Origin: Diacronema lutheri
Taxonomy: Eukaryota; Haptophyta; Pavlovophyceae; Pavlovales; Pavlovaceae
Direction: 5' to 3'
Assembly: GCA_019448385.1 (NCBI GenBank)
Contig: JAGTXO010000027.1
Coordinates: 186,001-250,000, forward strand
Length of the DNA: 64,000 nucleotides
Shown piece by piece: positions 21,323-32,130 of the stretch. The notes below the pieces were generated by a model. It did no database searches, had not been told where the DNA came from, and was given only the letters and a program-made list of their open reading frames with translations. Made by a program: the position numbers and the translations under genes. Position 1 is the first letter of the stretch. Each line of letters opens with the position of its first letter.

Positions 21323-23734
21323 AGCCACGAAAGCGCGACCGCGCAGCAGGGCAGGGCAGGCAGCAGGCAGCTGCGCGCCGCCATCGTGACGACACCACAA
21401 CCCGGCCCGCGCCCACCCGCCCGCGCCGCGCCCGCCCGCGCCCACCCGTCCGCCGCCCGACGGCCCGCGCCTGCCCGCCCGCGCCGGACGCCCGTCAGGT
21501 CCTCAAGGCGGACAACGACCGCGACTTGTACTTGATCTTTGAGTTCATGGAGACGGACCTGCATGCCGTCATCCGCGCGAACATTCTCGAGGATATTCAC
21601 AAGCAGTGCGCGCTTCTCCTCCCCCCCCCCCCCCCCCCCCATACATACCACCCCATCCCATCCCATCCCTCATATCCCACCCCATCCCACCCCATCCCTT
21701 CCCGCCCCATCCCATCCCTTCCCGCCCCATCCCATCCCATCCCATCCCATCCCATCCCATCCCATCCACGCGTCGAGCCGCGCTCGGAACGCCACGCGCT
21801 CTCGCCCTCGTCTGCCCGCGCCTTCCCGCCCCGAAGCTAACCCCACCCCAACCCTCCTTCCCTTCTTTTCCCGCGCCTTCCCGCCCCTAGGTACGTGATG
21901 TACCAGCTGTTCAAATCGCTCAAGTACATGCACTCCGCCGAACTCCTCCACCGCGACCTGAAGCCGTCCAACCTCCTTTTAAACTCGGACTGCCTGATGA
22001 AGGTGGCCGACTTTGGCCTCGCGCGCTCGCTCGCGCAGGACGTCGAGGGCGCGGCGGACGCGGTGCTCACCGACTACGTCGCGACGCGCTGGTACCGGTG
22101 CGGAGCGCACGCGCCGGACCTGCGCCCGGACCCGCGCCCGGACCCGCGACCGGACCCGCGACCGGACCCGCGCCCGGACCCGCGCCCGGACCCGCGCCCG
22201 GACCGAGCGCGCGCGCGTGCGCTGCGCTCACCGCCGCGTGCGTGCGCGCACCGCCGCCGGCGCACCTGCGCGCGCGCGTGGCGCGCGCGCGAGCGCAGCG
22301 CGCCCGAGATTCTGCTTGGCTCGACCAAATACACCAAGGGCGTGGACATGTGGTCGGTCGGGTGCATCTTTGGCGAGCTGATGCTTGGCAAGCCCATGTT
22401 CCCCGGCACTTCCACGATGAATCAAATCGACCGGATCCTCGAGCTGACTGGACTGCCCTCAGACAAGGACATTGAGTCAATCCAGTCGCAATTCGCGCGC
22501 ACGATGCTCGACTCACTCGCAGCGCAGCAGCACAGGCGCGCGCGCCCTCCGCCTGCCCGCCCGCGCGCCCACCCGCCCGCCCGCCCGCGCGCCCACCCGC
22601 CCGCCCTCCGCCCGCCCGCCCGCGCGCGCGCTGCTCGCGTGCGTGCCGTTACGCGTCCATGCGGGGAAGATCGTCACCAACCCCGAACCCCCTCCCTTCC
22701 TCCCCTCCTTCCACACACCCGTCGGCTCACACTGTGTGCCCTACAGGCGGCACCGCACACTCAAGGACATGTTCCCCAAGGCGCCTCCGGAGGTGCTTGA
22801 CCTACTCCAGAGCTGTCTCCAGTTCAACCCGAACAACCGGATCACCGCGGAGGAGGCGCTGCAGCACCCGTGCGCGCGCCCTTTCCCGCCGCTGCCCCTT
22901 CCCACCGACGCCCCTTCCCCGCCGCCGCCCCTTCCCCGCCGCCGCCCCTTCCCCGCCGTCGCCCCTTCCCCGCCGTCGCCCCTTACCGCTCGCGCGCCGA
23001 CGCCGACGCGCGCGCGGCGCCGAGCGCCCGCGGCTCCGCTGCGCGCACTGCCGCGCGCTGCGGCCCTCGCGCGCCGTGGATCATCCGGCCCCGGACTGCC
23101 CTCCTTCGGACTGCCCTCTCCCGGACTGCCCTCCCCCGGACTGCCCTCCCCCGGACTGCCCTCCCCCGGACCGTCCCGCCAACGACCCCTCCCCCGGGCT
23201 GCTCCGCCCCCGCCCCCTCCGGACTTTTTCCCGCCCGTCCGCCACTCGCAGCTACGTCTCGCAGTTCCACCACCCGCAGTCGGAGATCTCCGCGACGCGC
23301 GCCGTCTCCGTCTCGCTCAACGACAACCAAAAGAAGTCCACCGCCGTCTACCGCGACACGCTCTACGCGGAGGTGCGTCCAATGCGCTCTGCCCCCCCCC
23401 CCCCCCTTTCCCCCCCCCACCCCACCCCACCCCCCCCCCCCCCCCACACACACACACACCCCTTAGGCCCTCAAATCCGCCACCGCTTTCTTTTCCCGCC
23501 CTCAAATCCCCCCCCCCCCCCCCCCCCCCCCCCTCATTGCGCGCGCGTTCCACGCCCGCTTCGCACGCGCGTGCCCCGGCCAGCGCGCGCCTCACACGCA
23601 CCCACCCGCCGCACGCCGTGTTCGCGCGCCGCGCGGCGCCCGGCGGCGGGCGGGCGCGGCAGGTCGCGCGAATGAAGCGCGAGGGTCGGATGGACGCCAA
23701 GCAGAAGGCGGGCGCGACGGTCGAGGCGAGGTAG
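20178..23734 (+). CDS. MAP kinase, ERK7/ERK8 (MAPK15)-like, TDY activation loop
   Basis: Nine exons: 20178-20243, 20385-20465, 21134-21220, 21499-21605, 21891-22097, 22299-22535, 22747-22869, 23252-23372, 23663-23734. All phases agree and give 366 aa. The kinase domain is complete: [13 protein letters not shown], Lys42 in [14 protein letters not shown] at 134-141, DFG at 154-156, TDY at 174-176, then VATRWYRAPEILLG and [28 protein letters not shown]-type text and [14 protein letters not shown] resemble ERK7/8. The C-terminal tail is short compared with animal MAPK15. Intron 6 starts with GC after CACAG. Intron 1 has no stop and its length divides by three. ERK7 kinases act in ciliogenesis and secretion in animals; the algal role is unknown. 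Confidence 0.92.
21221..21498 (+). repeat. Poly-G run in kinase intron 3
   Basis: The intron contains an almost pure G run of about 50 bases (about 21,268-21,320) on the sense strand. Its true length is uncertain, since such runs are error-prone in assembly. Confidence 0.8.
21606..21890 (+). repeat. CCCAT microsatellite in kinase intron 4
   Basis: After a C-run, about 21,644-21,770 is made of cccat pentamers with cctt/cccgc variants. The intron ends with cgcccctag before exon 5. Confidence 0.8.
22098..22298 (+). repeat. 12-bp tandem repeat in kinase intron 5
   Basis: About seven copies of a unit gcgcccggaccc (some gcgaccggaccc) fill about 22,121-22,204. The remainder is GC-rich alternating purine/pyrimidine up to the gcgcag acceptor. 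Confidence 0.75.
22870..23251 (+). repeat. Two minisatellites in kinase intron 7
   Basis: About 22,890-22,985 carries repeats of a ccttccccgccgccg-type unit. About 23,091-23,172 carries about six copies of a 15-bp unit ggactgccctccccc. The intron begins GTGCGCGC and ends cactcgcag. Confidence 0.75.
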
Positions 23735-24154
23735 AGCGGTGCGTGGTTGGCGCGACGGGCCGGGGCGCGCTGGTCGACGCGAGCGGAGAGCCTCATGGCC
23801 GACTTTCCGCAAAAGTCCGTGAACCCGTCTTTCCTCGTGACCTCAGTCTGTCCTGTGCTGCGCCTCTCAGCACCGGCGCGAACGAGCCGCCGCGGCGCTG
23901 TTCAGTCAGTCAGTGCCCACGCCAGCGGCGAGCGCCCGAACCGCCAGTGCACCACACACCCTTTGTGAGTGACGTGATGTGACCTGTCGATTCAAGCCCA
24001 TCGAACCTCCGAAGAGGTGAGAGTGGCCCTTAATCGCGACGCTGCACGAAGGCGAGCTCTGCGGGCTGCATCGCGCGTGCCCCTTGCCAACAAGGGCGCG
24101 CGCCTCTTGCTCCGGGCGCAGGTCGCAGGGCTCGCAGCAGCGAGCAAGGGCGCG
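23735..24154. other. Intergenic, kinase 3' end to glutamate synthase 5' end
   Basis: This lies between two same-strand genes. A less GC-rich stretch at about 23,900-24,030 (gtgagtgacgtgatgtgacc, then a ttcaagcccatcgaacctcc segment) is the likely promoter of the downstream gene. No RNA gene or element seen. Confidence 0.4.
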
Positions 24155-27100
24155 ATGCTCGCGCAGTGGTCCCGAGGGGCGGTGCGCGCTCGCGCGTCGG
24201 CTCGACTGCCGCGGCGGCGCGTCGCGCCGCGCGCGCGCGCCGATTCCCTCGGTTCGCTCGGCGCGCAAGCGTGCGTCGCGCGCTGCGCGGCCTTTGACGA
24301 CTGTGGGGCGGTGCTGCGCGCGGCGCGCGCGCCATCCTCGCGCCGCGCAGACGCCCCGACGAGCTGCCCTGCGCGTCTTCAGCACGCAGCGCGAGGCGAA
24401 GCGGCGGGACGGGACGGTCGCGACGCTCTCCAAGACGCGCGGATTCCTCGACTACGAGCGCAGCGCGGAGCCGTACCGACCGCCGGCCGAGCGGCTGGCG
24501 GACTGGGGCGAGATCAACCTGACCTCCCCCGCGTTCGAGCGCGAGGAGCTCAAGCGCCAGACCGCGCGCTGCATGGACTGCGGCACGCCGTTCTGCCAAA
24601 CGAACACGGGTGCGCGCGCGAGGACGGCGACGACCGCCGCCGCGCGCGCGCGTGCGACCGCCGTTTCGCGCGCGTGTGAATGCGCGCCACCGCCTGCGAG
24701 CGCGCGCGCGCGCGCACGCCCGCGCATGCCTGCCCGCTGTGCTCCTCCCCCCGCTTGCGCCCGCCCGCGCCCGCCCGCCCGACCGGTCCCCGCGACCGTG
24801 GCGGCGCGAGTGTGCGAATGGCGTGGCATGCCTGTCCTCTGTGATCCGCGGCGCGATAGGGCGTGCGAACGTCGCACGCCTGGCGCGCTCCGCCTGCAGC
24901 CCACGCGAGAGACGAGCGCTCGTGGCTTGCCGCGCGCCGACGGCGGCGGCGTGTGCGCGCACCCGCGCACCCGCGGGCACCCCCGCGCAGGCTGCCCGAT
25001 CCACAACATCATCCCGGAGTTCAACTCGATGGTCTTCGAGGGGCGGTGGCGCGACGCCTACGACAACCTGCGCGCGACGAACAACTTCCCCGAGTTCACC
25101 GGCCGCGTCTGTCCGGCGCCGTGCGAGGGAGCGTGCGTGGCCGGACTCATCGACTCGCCCGTGACGATCAAGAACGTCGAGTATGCCATCATCGACAAGG
25201 CCTTCGCCGAGGGCTGGGTGCTGCCCGAGCCGCCGCGCGCGCGCTCCGGCAAGAAGGTCGCGGTCGTCGGCTCCGGCCCCGCCGGCCTCGCCGCGGCAGA
25301 CATGCTGAATCGCGCGGGTCACCTCGTGACGGTCTATGAGCGTGACGAGAAGCCGGGTGGCCTCCTCATGTACGGCATCCCGAACATGAAGCTCGAGAAG
25401 GACAAGGTGCAGCGCAGGTGCGCGCGCACGTGTCCGCGCCCGCCGCGCACGCGCGCGGCGCAGCCCGCACCCCCTTCCTCCGTCGTCCGGCACCCCCTTT
25501 CCCCCGTCGTCCGGCACCCCCCTTCCTCCGTCGTCCGGCCCGCCCCTTCCTCCGTCGTCCGGCACCCCCCTTCCCCCGTCGTCCGGCACCCCCCTTCCTC
25601 CGTCGTCCGGCACCCCCCCTTCCTCCGTCGTCCGGCACCCCCCTTCCCCCGTCGTCCGGCACCCCCCTTCCTCCGTCGTCCGGCACCCCCCTTCCCCCGT
25701 CGTCCGGCACCCCCCTTCCCCCGTCGTCCGGCACCCCCCTTCCTCCGTCGTCCGGCACCCCCCTTCCCCCGTCGTCCGGCACCCCCCTTCCTCCGTCGTC
25801 CGGCACCCCCCTTCCCCCGTCGTCCGGCACCCCCCTTCCCCCGTCGTCCGGCACCCCCCTTCCCCCGTCGTCCGGCACCCCCCTTCCTCCGTCGTCCGAC
25901 ACCCCCCTTCCCCCGTCGTCCGGCACCCCCCTTCCTCCGTCGTCCGGCACCCCCCCTTACTCCGTCGTCCGGCCCGCCGTGCTATGCCGTTCGCCCCGCC
26001 GAATCACACACGTGATACACGCCGTCACGCCATCACGCCGTCACGCCGCGCAGGCTCGACCTCCTCGAGGCGGAGGGCATCCGTTTCAAATGCGGCGTCG
26101 AGGTTGGCGTCGACCTGCCCGTCAAGGAGCTCAAGTCGCAGTACGACGCGCTGCTGCTGACGGTGGGCTCGACGCTGCCCAACGACCTCAAGATCCCGGG
26201 GCGCGAGCTCGAAGGGGTGCGATCCGCGCTGCCGCTGTCCCGCGACCCTCGCCCGCACACTGTGACGAAACTGGCCAACTCTTCTCCACTGTCCCTCTCC
26301 CCTTTCCCGCGCCCCACCTTAACCGCTCACGCCGCGTCCCCCCTACCCCTGCCCCCCGGCCCCCTGCACCCTGCACCCTGCCACTTGCCCCCTGCCGCTG
26401 CCTTCGCTGCGACTGCCCCGCCGCATCGGTGCGCCAGGTGCACTTTGCGATGGAGTTCCTGCGGAAGAACCAGTATGCGCTCTTCACTGACAGACAGGGC
26501 AAGCTCAAGTCACACTGGACAGGCGAGAAGATCGACGCAAAGGGGAAGAATGTGATCGTGATCGGCGGCGGCGACACGGGCACCGACTGCATCGGCACGT
26601 CCCTCCGCATGCACTGCAAGTCACTCGTCAACTTTGAGCTCTTCCCGCGCCCGCCCGACTCGCGCGCGCCGCAAAACCCGTGGCCAGCATGGCCGCGCAT
26701 TTACCGCACGGACTATGGCCACGAGGAAGCCGCGCACGTGCAGGGGTCGGACCCGAGGTTTGCGCCGCGCGCGCGTTACGCCGAACGGGCGCCGCCGGCG
26801 GCGAGGCGTGGCCCAGCGGAGTGGGGTCGTGCCGCGCACGCACGGTCCCACCCCCCATCCGCGCCCCACCCCACCCCCCGGTCCTCTGCCTGCCCCCCCC
26901 CCCAACCCAATCCCCCCCCCCCCCCGTCCTCCTCCTCCTCCTCCTCCTCCTTCTCTCCCCCTGCTGGCATTGTAGAGCGCACGTGGCGCGCAGCGAGCGG
27001 CGCGCAGTGCGAGCGATTCGGCGGCGCCTGACGCGTGCCGCTCGCCCCTCGCCCCTCGGTGCCCCCTCGTGCCCCCCTCCTGCCCCCTCTTGCCCCCTCC

Positions 27101-27896
27101 TGCCTCCTTGCTTTCCTCCTGCCCCTTTGCTTTCCTCCTGCTTTCCTTTCCCTGCTCCTTTCCCTTCTACGCACTTGCCTGCCCCCGTTGGCCGTGGCTG
27201 CCTTTTCAGGGAATATTCCATCCTTTCCAAGGGCTTCCACGGCAAGGACGGCAAGCTCACGTCGATCAAGACGGTCAACATCCGCGTGGAGAGCGGCAGG
27301 CTCGTCGAGATTGACGGCTCCGAGAAGGTGAACGCGGCGCGCTCTCTCGCTTTCACCGCCCCCTCACTCCTGCCATCCCCTCTGCTTTCGTTTCGTGCCC
27401 TGCCCTGCCCTCCCCTCGTGTAAGCCCACACCGATCCACCCACCCCGCCGCTTTTCCAAAAAACCCACACCGCGCGCAGGAGTGGCCATGCGACCTCGTC
27501 ATCCTCGCGATGGGCTTCAAGTCGCCAGAGGCCGCCATCGCCGAGCAGCTCTCCCTCGAGCTCGACGGCCGCGCCAACTTCAAGGCCAAGTATGGCGAGT
27601 ACGCCACATCCGTTGATGGCGTCTTCGCCGCCGGCGACTGCCGCCGCGGGCAGGCACGCGCCGCACGCCTGGCCTCGACACGCGCGCGCGGCGTTGCGCG
27701 ACGCCACCCCGCGCCCGCGCGGTGGCGCTCGTCGCATCTCTGCGCGCAGAGATGTGCTTCTGTCTAACCCTTCCCCTTACCCCTCTCCACCCCCCTCCCT
27801 CCCCTCCTCTCCGCCGAGCAGTCGCTCGTCGTGTGGGCGATCAACGAGGGCCGCGAAGCGGCGAACAAGGTGCATTCATACCTTTCGCCCAAGTGA
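24155..27896 (+). CDS. gltD-like: Glutamate synthase small (beta) subunit, NAD(P)H-dependent
   Basis: Exons 24991-25417, 26054-26216, 26438-26757, 27210-27327, 27480-27653 and 27822-27896 follow a first coding exon ending at 24609. All these junctions are phase-matched. The N terminus is tentative: ATG 24155-24181 joined to 24351 gives 520 aa and a basic presequence ([10 protein letters not shown]) suited to organelle import. Features: N-terminal cysteine cluster for [4Fe-4S] ([30 protein letters not shown]), FAD-binding [24 protein letters not shown]-binding [13 protein letters not shown], and the terminal flavin segment [11 protein letters not shown]. It passes electrons from NAD(P)H to glutamate synthase. 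A stand-alone small subunit is bacterial-style; plant NADH-GOGAT is fused. Intron 6 uses a GC donor after GGGCAG. Confidence 0.93.
25418..26053 (+). repeat. 24-bp minisatellite, about 21 copies, in an intron
   Basis: From about 25,470 to 25,980 a unit of about 24 bp (cccttcctccgtcgtccggc plus four C) repeats about 21 times, with a two-state tcc/ccc variant alternating along the array. It lies wholly inside an intron of the glutamate synthase subunit. The repeats are adjacent without unique spacers, so this is not a CRISPR array. Confidence 0.9.
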
Positions 27897-28680
27897 GCCA
27901 AGTTGGCCGAGAAAGCGTTCGGCGAGTAAGCGTTCAATTTCTTCCGTCCCTCGACGCTTTGCCGGTTCGACGCGTTGCTGCGGGCTGCGGGCTGCGTAAC
28001 CGCTGCCGCCGCCCAGCCGCGGCGCGCGTCCGGCTTTGATGAGGCGCGACGAGCTGAGCGCGACGACGACTGCGACCTAGACGTGCGAGCGCGACTGTCC
28101 GCCCTCGCCACACCGCTTGGAGAAGAGCGCTTTGGCCTCGCCGCGTGGCGTTGTGAATGACGACGACCACGCCGTATGTCGTGCGCGCGCGTCGCAGCCC
28201 GCGCCACCGGCCACGGACGGCGTCGTTTGGCGTGGCCAGCATGATTGACAACTGTAAACTCTATCATCAAAATTTGTTACGAGCATGATTGTGAATATAC
28301 CAAGTATGTGTCCCTTAAAAAGGGGGAATGGCACCTTTGGGCGAATTTGTGTTTGGTTTTGGTCGAGCACTTTGGGGCGGTCCGGCCCAGTTTCAAACAT
28401 GTTTGAAACTCATGAGCAGCACTTTTAGGCGGTCGGCTGCAGGCACGCAGTTGGGCTGCGCGCGCTTCCCGAGACCACATTGGTGCGCGCGACGCGTGTC
28501 CGACGCGCGCGAAGCGGGACGGGAAAAGGAAGGGGTGAGGGGGGGCGAGGGGGGGATTGCATCGTTTACGGGCCCGCGTTTGCCCTCTGCGCGCCGTGCA
28601 AAGCTGCGCGTCATTGGCTGCTCGCCGCCCAGCTCTCCGACGCAGCGGCTGGCGTGGCGGGCAGCTTGGCGGCGGACGAA
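27897..28680. other. Intergenic, 784 bp, with AT-rich segment and palindrome
   Basis: The first 330 bp are GC-rich with no convincing ORF. From about 28,235 to 28,420 the sequence turns AT-rich (gacaactgtaaactctatca, ttaaaaagggggaatggcac). It contains a perfect 22-bp palindrome at 28389-28410 (core gtttcaaacatgtttgaaac). No gene is apparent. The AT-rich segment may be the promoter of the gene at 28681 or an element remnant. Confidence 0.45.
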
Positions 28681-29683
28681 ATGTCAGGCGCGATCAAGAG
28701 CGAGGCGGTGGGCGTAGCAGCGGGAGTGGCAGCGGGCGCTGCTGTGGGCGCGGCCGCCAGCACGTGCGCGGGCGCGGTGGCCAGCACGGAGGCGGGCGCT
28801 ATGACGGGCGCCGTGGCGGGCGAGGCGGCGGCGAGCGCGGCTGCGGAAGCTGGTGCGGTGGGCGAGACGATGGACGGCGCGCTGGGCGAGGCCGTGGGCG
28901 TGGCGCGCGCCGCGGCGGGCGCGGCGATGGGCGCTGCGGCGGGCCCGGCGGCGGGCGCGGCGACCAGCGCGGCGGCGGTTGGACCAGCAACCATGGCGAG
29001 TTCTTTCGTTGCAAATTGTTTGAGCAAGTTCACTGTCGAGCGCGCCCTCAAGGAGATCGACGTTTTTCTCAGCTACGTGGGTGCGCTACATGCAGCCAAA
29101 CACCCACCGTTTGCGTTTTCGTACGTGCACGTCGTGCGCGCATGTGCGCTCATGCTGCAAGCACGGTCCTCTTCATCAGAATCAGCGCTTCCTGCAACCG
29201 AGGCCAAGCCGATCAAGGATGCGCTCAAGCAGTTCTCCATCGATGCGCTGCGGAGGGCACCGAGATTTTTTTTCGAGAGCGCGCGCAACATGGGACTCGC
29301 AGCTTCAATCCTTCGAGGAGAAGCAACATGGGCAACGGCGCCCTCTCCCTTGCGCACGCTCTTTGTTTTGGCACAGACATTGCAGGCGGCAAGCAGTGAC
29401 GGTGGGGAGCTGCCCGGTGGTGAGATGTTCCCTTTGCTTCCCTCCCGCCCGTGAGGATCGCGCTGATCCCTGCTTGGTGCGTCGTGCCCTGTGCGCCCGC
29501 CCGCCGCCGCTGCACGTAGGTGAGAATGAGATGCGGATGCGAAGGTTGCACGCAGGTATAGGCTCTACAGCGCACAATCTGGAGAGCGCGCGCGCGCAGC
29601 CGCCCGCCAAACGCCAACGCTGCAAGGTCTGTCAGCAGCCAGGGCACAACGCGCGATCCTGTGGCCGCAGGAGGGCGGCTTGA
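28681..29683 (+). CDS. Ala/Gly-rich protein with C-terminal CCHC zinc knuckle, 300 aa
   Basis: Exons 28681-29419 and 29520-29683 join in phase 1 (donor GTGAGA, acceptor cacgtag) to give 300 aa. Residues 1 to about 105 are an Ala/Gly/Val repeat-like region. The middle is globular-looking (MASSFVANCLSKFTVERALK, IDVFLSYVGALHAAKHPPFA). The C terminus carries a zinc knuckle, CKVCQQPGHNARSC, in a basic context (PPAKRQR). Such knuckles bind RNA or single-stranded DNA and occur in host RNA-binding proteins, MULE-type transposases and retroelements. No transposase or polymerase motif is visible here. The stop is 47 bp before the next gene's start on the same strand. Confidence 0.5.
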
Positions 29684-29730
29684 CCCTTCATAGCGTCTCA
29701 CTATTAGCAGTCTTTGTGGCCGGGCTCGCG

Positions 29731-32130
29731 ATGGCGGACAGCCTTTTCGCGAGGACGCGCGTCGTCGGCTTCCCGCTCGAGGGGCGCGAGCGGCGGATGG
29801 CGGAATGCCCGCGCTGCTCACAGAGCACGCCCGTACCGCTCGGCCCGTATGCTGCCGCCGTCGAGTGCTGCGCGTGCGCCGCGCACCTCCGCTTCGCGCC
29901 CGCGCGCGCCGGCGCGGACGCGTCGCTCTTCTTTCACGTCGTCGAACAGCCGTACGCGGCGGGTGGCGCGGGTGACGCGTGCGACGGCGCGGCGGGCGCG
30001 CCGGCGCGCGAGCTCGTGCTTGAGCTTGACGGCTGCTCGCGCCTCGCGCTCTGGCCGGCGGGCGGCGCAGACGGGCATGGCGCGCGGCCCGTCGCGACGG
30101 TCGATCTTGCGTCCGAGCTGCACGACTTCATTGTCGGCCTCGCGGCGGCGCACGCCGCGTCGGCGTCGGTGCCGCAGCAGCACCAACTCGCGCGCACGCT
30201 CACGTCCACCGACGCGCTCGCCGCCGCGCCGCCCAACGCCGCGCGCACCGTGCACCCGTTCGGCATCCTGCGCGCTGCGCGAGGCCAGCCGCCCATCCTG
30301 CTCCGCGCGCCGTCCGCGCGCGAGCTCGCGCTGCTCGCCGCGGCGGTCAACGCGCGCCGCGACGTGGCGACGGGTCTCGCGCGCGCTGCCGGCTTGCCCG
30401 CCGCCGCCACCACCGTCGCGTGGCAGGGCGAGGCGAACGTGCGCTACGCGCCAGGCGCGGGCTCGATGCGCGCGCTCTCAGCCGTGCGGCGCGCGCACGT
30501 CGTGCTCGTCCGCCCGGCCAAGCTGCTCGTCTTCGCGTCGGCGGACGCATGCGCGCCGCTTCGCGTGATCGCGCTCGCTGCGGGCTCGCACGACGTCGAC
30601 GCGCCCGCCGGCGCCGACGCCGACGCCACCGGCGCCGGCGCGCGCGCGCCCGCCGCGGCGCCCGCCGCAGCGGACGACGGCGTGCGCGCGCGCGGTGAGC
30701 GGGGCGACGGTGCCGGCGACGAGCGGCGTGTGCGCCTCGTCTCGCGCGGCTTCGCGCGCGAGATCGCGGCCGAATTTGAATTTGAGCTGCCCACCTCCGC
30801 TGACGCGCGCACGCTCGGCGCCGCGCTCCGCGCGGCGCTCGCGCGCTCGGCCGCCGACACGCGCCGGGCGCTGCACGCGCGCCGTGGGCGGTGGCTCGTC
30901 GTCGTGACCGGCGCGTCGCGCGGCTTTGGCCGGGCCTTTGTCGTGCGCATGGGCGCAGAGCTCGCGCGCACGCACGCGCAACGCGCCGCGCGCGCCGCGC
31001 GCGGCGCGCACGGCGCGGGCGAGGCGGGCGCGGCGGGCGCGGCGGGCGCGCACGCGCGCGCGCCGGCAGAGGCGGCGCCGGTCGCCCAGGCCGACACCGG
31101 CGCGCACGTTGGCCGCGCGCGCGCGACACGCGCGCGCGCGACGGAGGCGCGCGCGCGGCCGCTCGGCGAAGCCGCCGCCGTCGGCGGCGATGGCGGCGGT
31201 GGGGGCGGCGGCGACGGCGACGACGACTGGCGCGCCGACTGTACGCCCGACGCCACCGCGGCCGCCGCCGACGGCCTGGGCGCGCGCGGCGAAGGCGGCG
31301 TGTGGTGCGACGGCGTCCACTTCCTGCTGATTGGGCGCGACGACACTGCGCTGCAGGCGGCGCGGCACGAGATCGAGGCCGGGATGAGCGCCGCGCTCGG
31401 CGAGGGCAGCGGCGACGCGAAGGTCGCCGATTGCGGGAGCCACGCGCGGCGCGGCGCGGCGTCCGCGCGCTGGGCTGTGAGCACGTGCACCGTCGACCTG
31501 GCGGACGCGAGCGCGGTGGGCGAGCTGGTCGACGCCGTCGTCGAGCCGCTGCTCGCGCGCGCGCGCAAGGCGGCGGCTGGCCTCGAATTCAGCCACGCGC
31601 TCCTTTTAAATAACGCCGCCGAGCTCCCGCCGCTCCGGCCGCTCGCGTCGCTGCCCGCCGCGGCGCTCGCGGCCGGCGTGCAGGTGATGGCGCTCGTGCC
31701 GGCTGCGCTCAGTGCCGCCTTCGCGCGGCACGCGCGACTGTGCGCGGGCACGTGCGAGGTGACGGTCGTGCACACGTCGTCCCTGTTCGCCGTGCAGCCC
31801 GCGCGCTCGTGGGGCGGCTACTGCGTCGCGAAGGCGGCCGCGGACATGCTGCACGCCGTGCTCGCGCTCGAGGGCGGCGCGGCCGACGGCGACGGCGAGC
31901 TGCCCACGCTGCGCGCGCTCAACTACGCGCCCGGCCCGCTCGACACCGACATGCAGGCCGCCGTGCGCGCGAGCGCGGGCTGCGACCCGGCGCTGGCCGA
32001 GCAGTTTCGTCGCCTCAAGGCGGAGGGGAACCTCGTGCAGCCGGCGGCGTCGGCGGCGGTGCTCGTGCGGCTGCTGCTGCTCGGCTGCTTCGAGAGCGGC
32101 AAGCACGTCGATTATTACGACCTGTGCTGA
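29731..32130 (+). CDS. Zinc-ribbon / short-chain dehydrogenase (sepiapterin-reductase-like) fusion, 799 aa
   Basis: Intronless. The start at 29731 is the first ATG in frame. An N-terminal zinc ribbon (ECPRCSQ ... VECCACAAH) is followed by an uncharacterised region of about 350 residues with a hydrophobic-basic pattern (PRELALLAAAVNARRD-like). The C-terminal half is a Rossmann short-chain reductase: VVVTGASRGFGRAF at residues 390-403, LLIGRDD, NNAAELPP near 627, HTSS, and the catalytic pair Tyr697/Lys701 in GGYCVAKAAADML, then LNYAPGPLDTDM, which is typical of sepiapterin reductases. A disordered Ala/Gly/Arg insert of about 110 residues splits the cofactor-binding half after the first helix. 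A pteridine or carbonyl substrate is inferred only from family resemblance. Confidence 0.75.
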   Translation: MADSLFARTRVVGFPLEGRERRMAECPRCSQSTPVPLGPYAAAVECCACAAHLRFAPARAGADASLFFHVVEQPYAAGGAGDACDGAAGAPARELVLELDGCSRLALWPAGGADGHGARPVATVDLASELHDFIVGLAAAHAASASVPQQHQLARTLTSTDALAAAPPNAARTVHPFGILRAARGQPPILLRAPSARELALLAAAVNARRDVATGLARAAGLPAAATTVAWQGEANVRYAPGAGSMRALSAVRRAHVVLVRPAKLLVFASADACAPLRVIALAAGSHDVDAPAGADADATGAGARAPAAAPAAADDGVRARGERGDGAGDERRVRLVSRGFAREIAAEFEFELPTSADARTLGAALRAALARSAADTRRALHARRGRWLVVVTGASRGFGRAFVVRMGAELARTHAQRAARAARGAHGAGEAGAAGAAGAHARAPAEAAPVAQADTGAHVGRARATRARATEARARPLGEAAAVGGDGGGGGGGDGDDDWRADCTPDATAAAADGLGARGEGGVWCDGVHFLLIGRDDTALQAARHEIEAGMSAALGEGSGDAKVADCGSHARRGAASARWAVSTCTVDLADASAVGELVDAVVEPLLARARKAAAGLEFSHALLLNNAAELPPLRPLASLPAAALAAGVQVMALVPAALSAAFARHARLCAGTCEVTVVHTSSLFAVQPARSWGGYCVAKAAADMLHAVLALEGGAADGDGELPTLRALNYAPGPLDTDMQAAVRASAGCDPALAEQFRRLKAEGNLVQPAASAAVLVRLLLLGCFESGKHVDYYDLC

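Noticed and set aside
25470-25980. CRISPR-like array
   Set aside because: Direct repeats lie edge to edge with no unique spacers, inside an intron of a eukaryotic gene.
28681-29683. Retroelement gag gene, from the zinc knuckle
   Set aside because: Only the knuckle matches. No capsid-like, protease or polymerase segment and no terminal repeats are nearby, and the gene has a conventional spliced intron.
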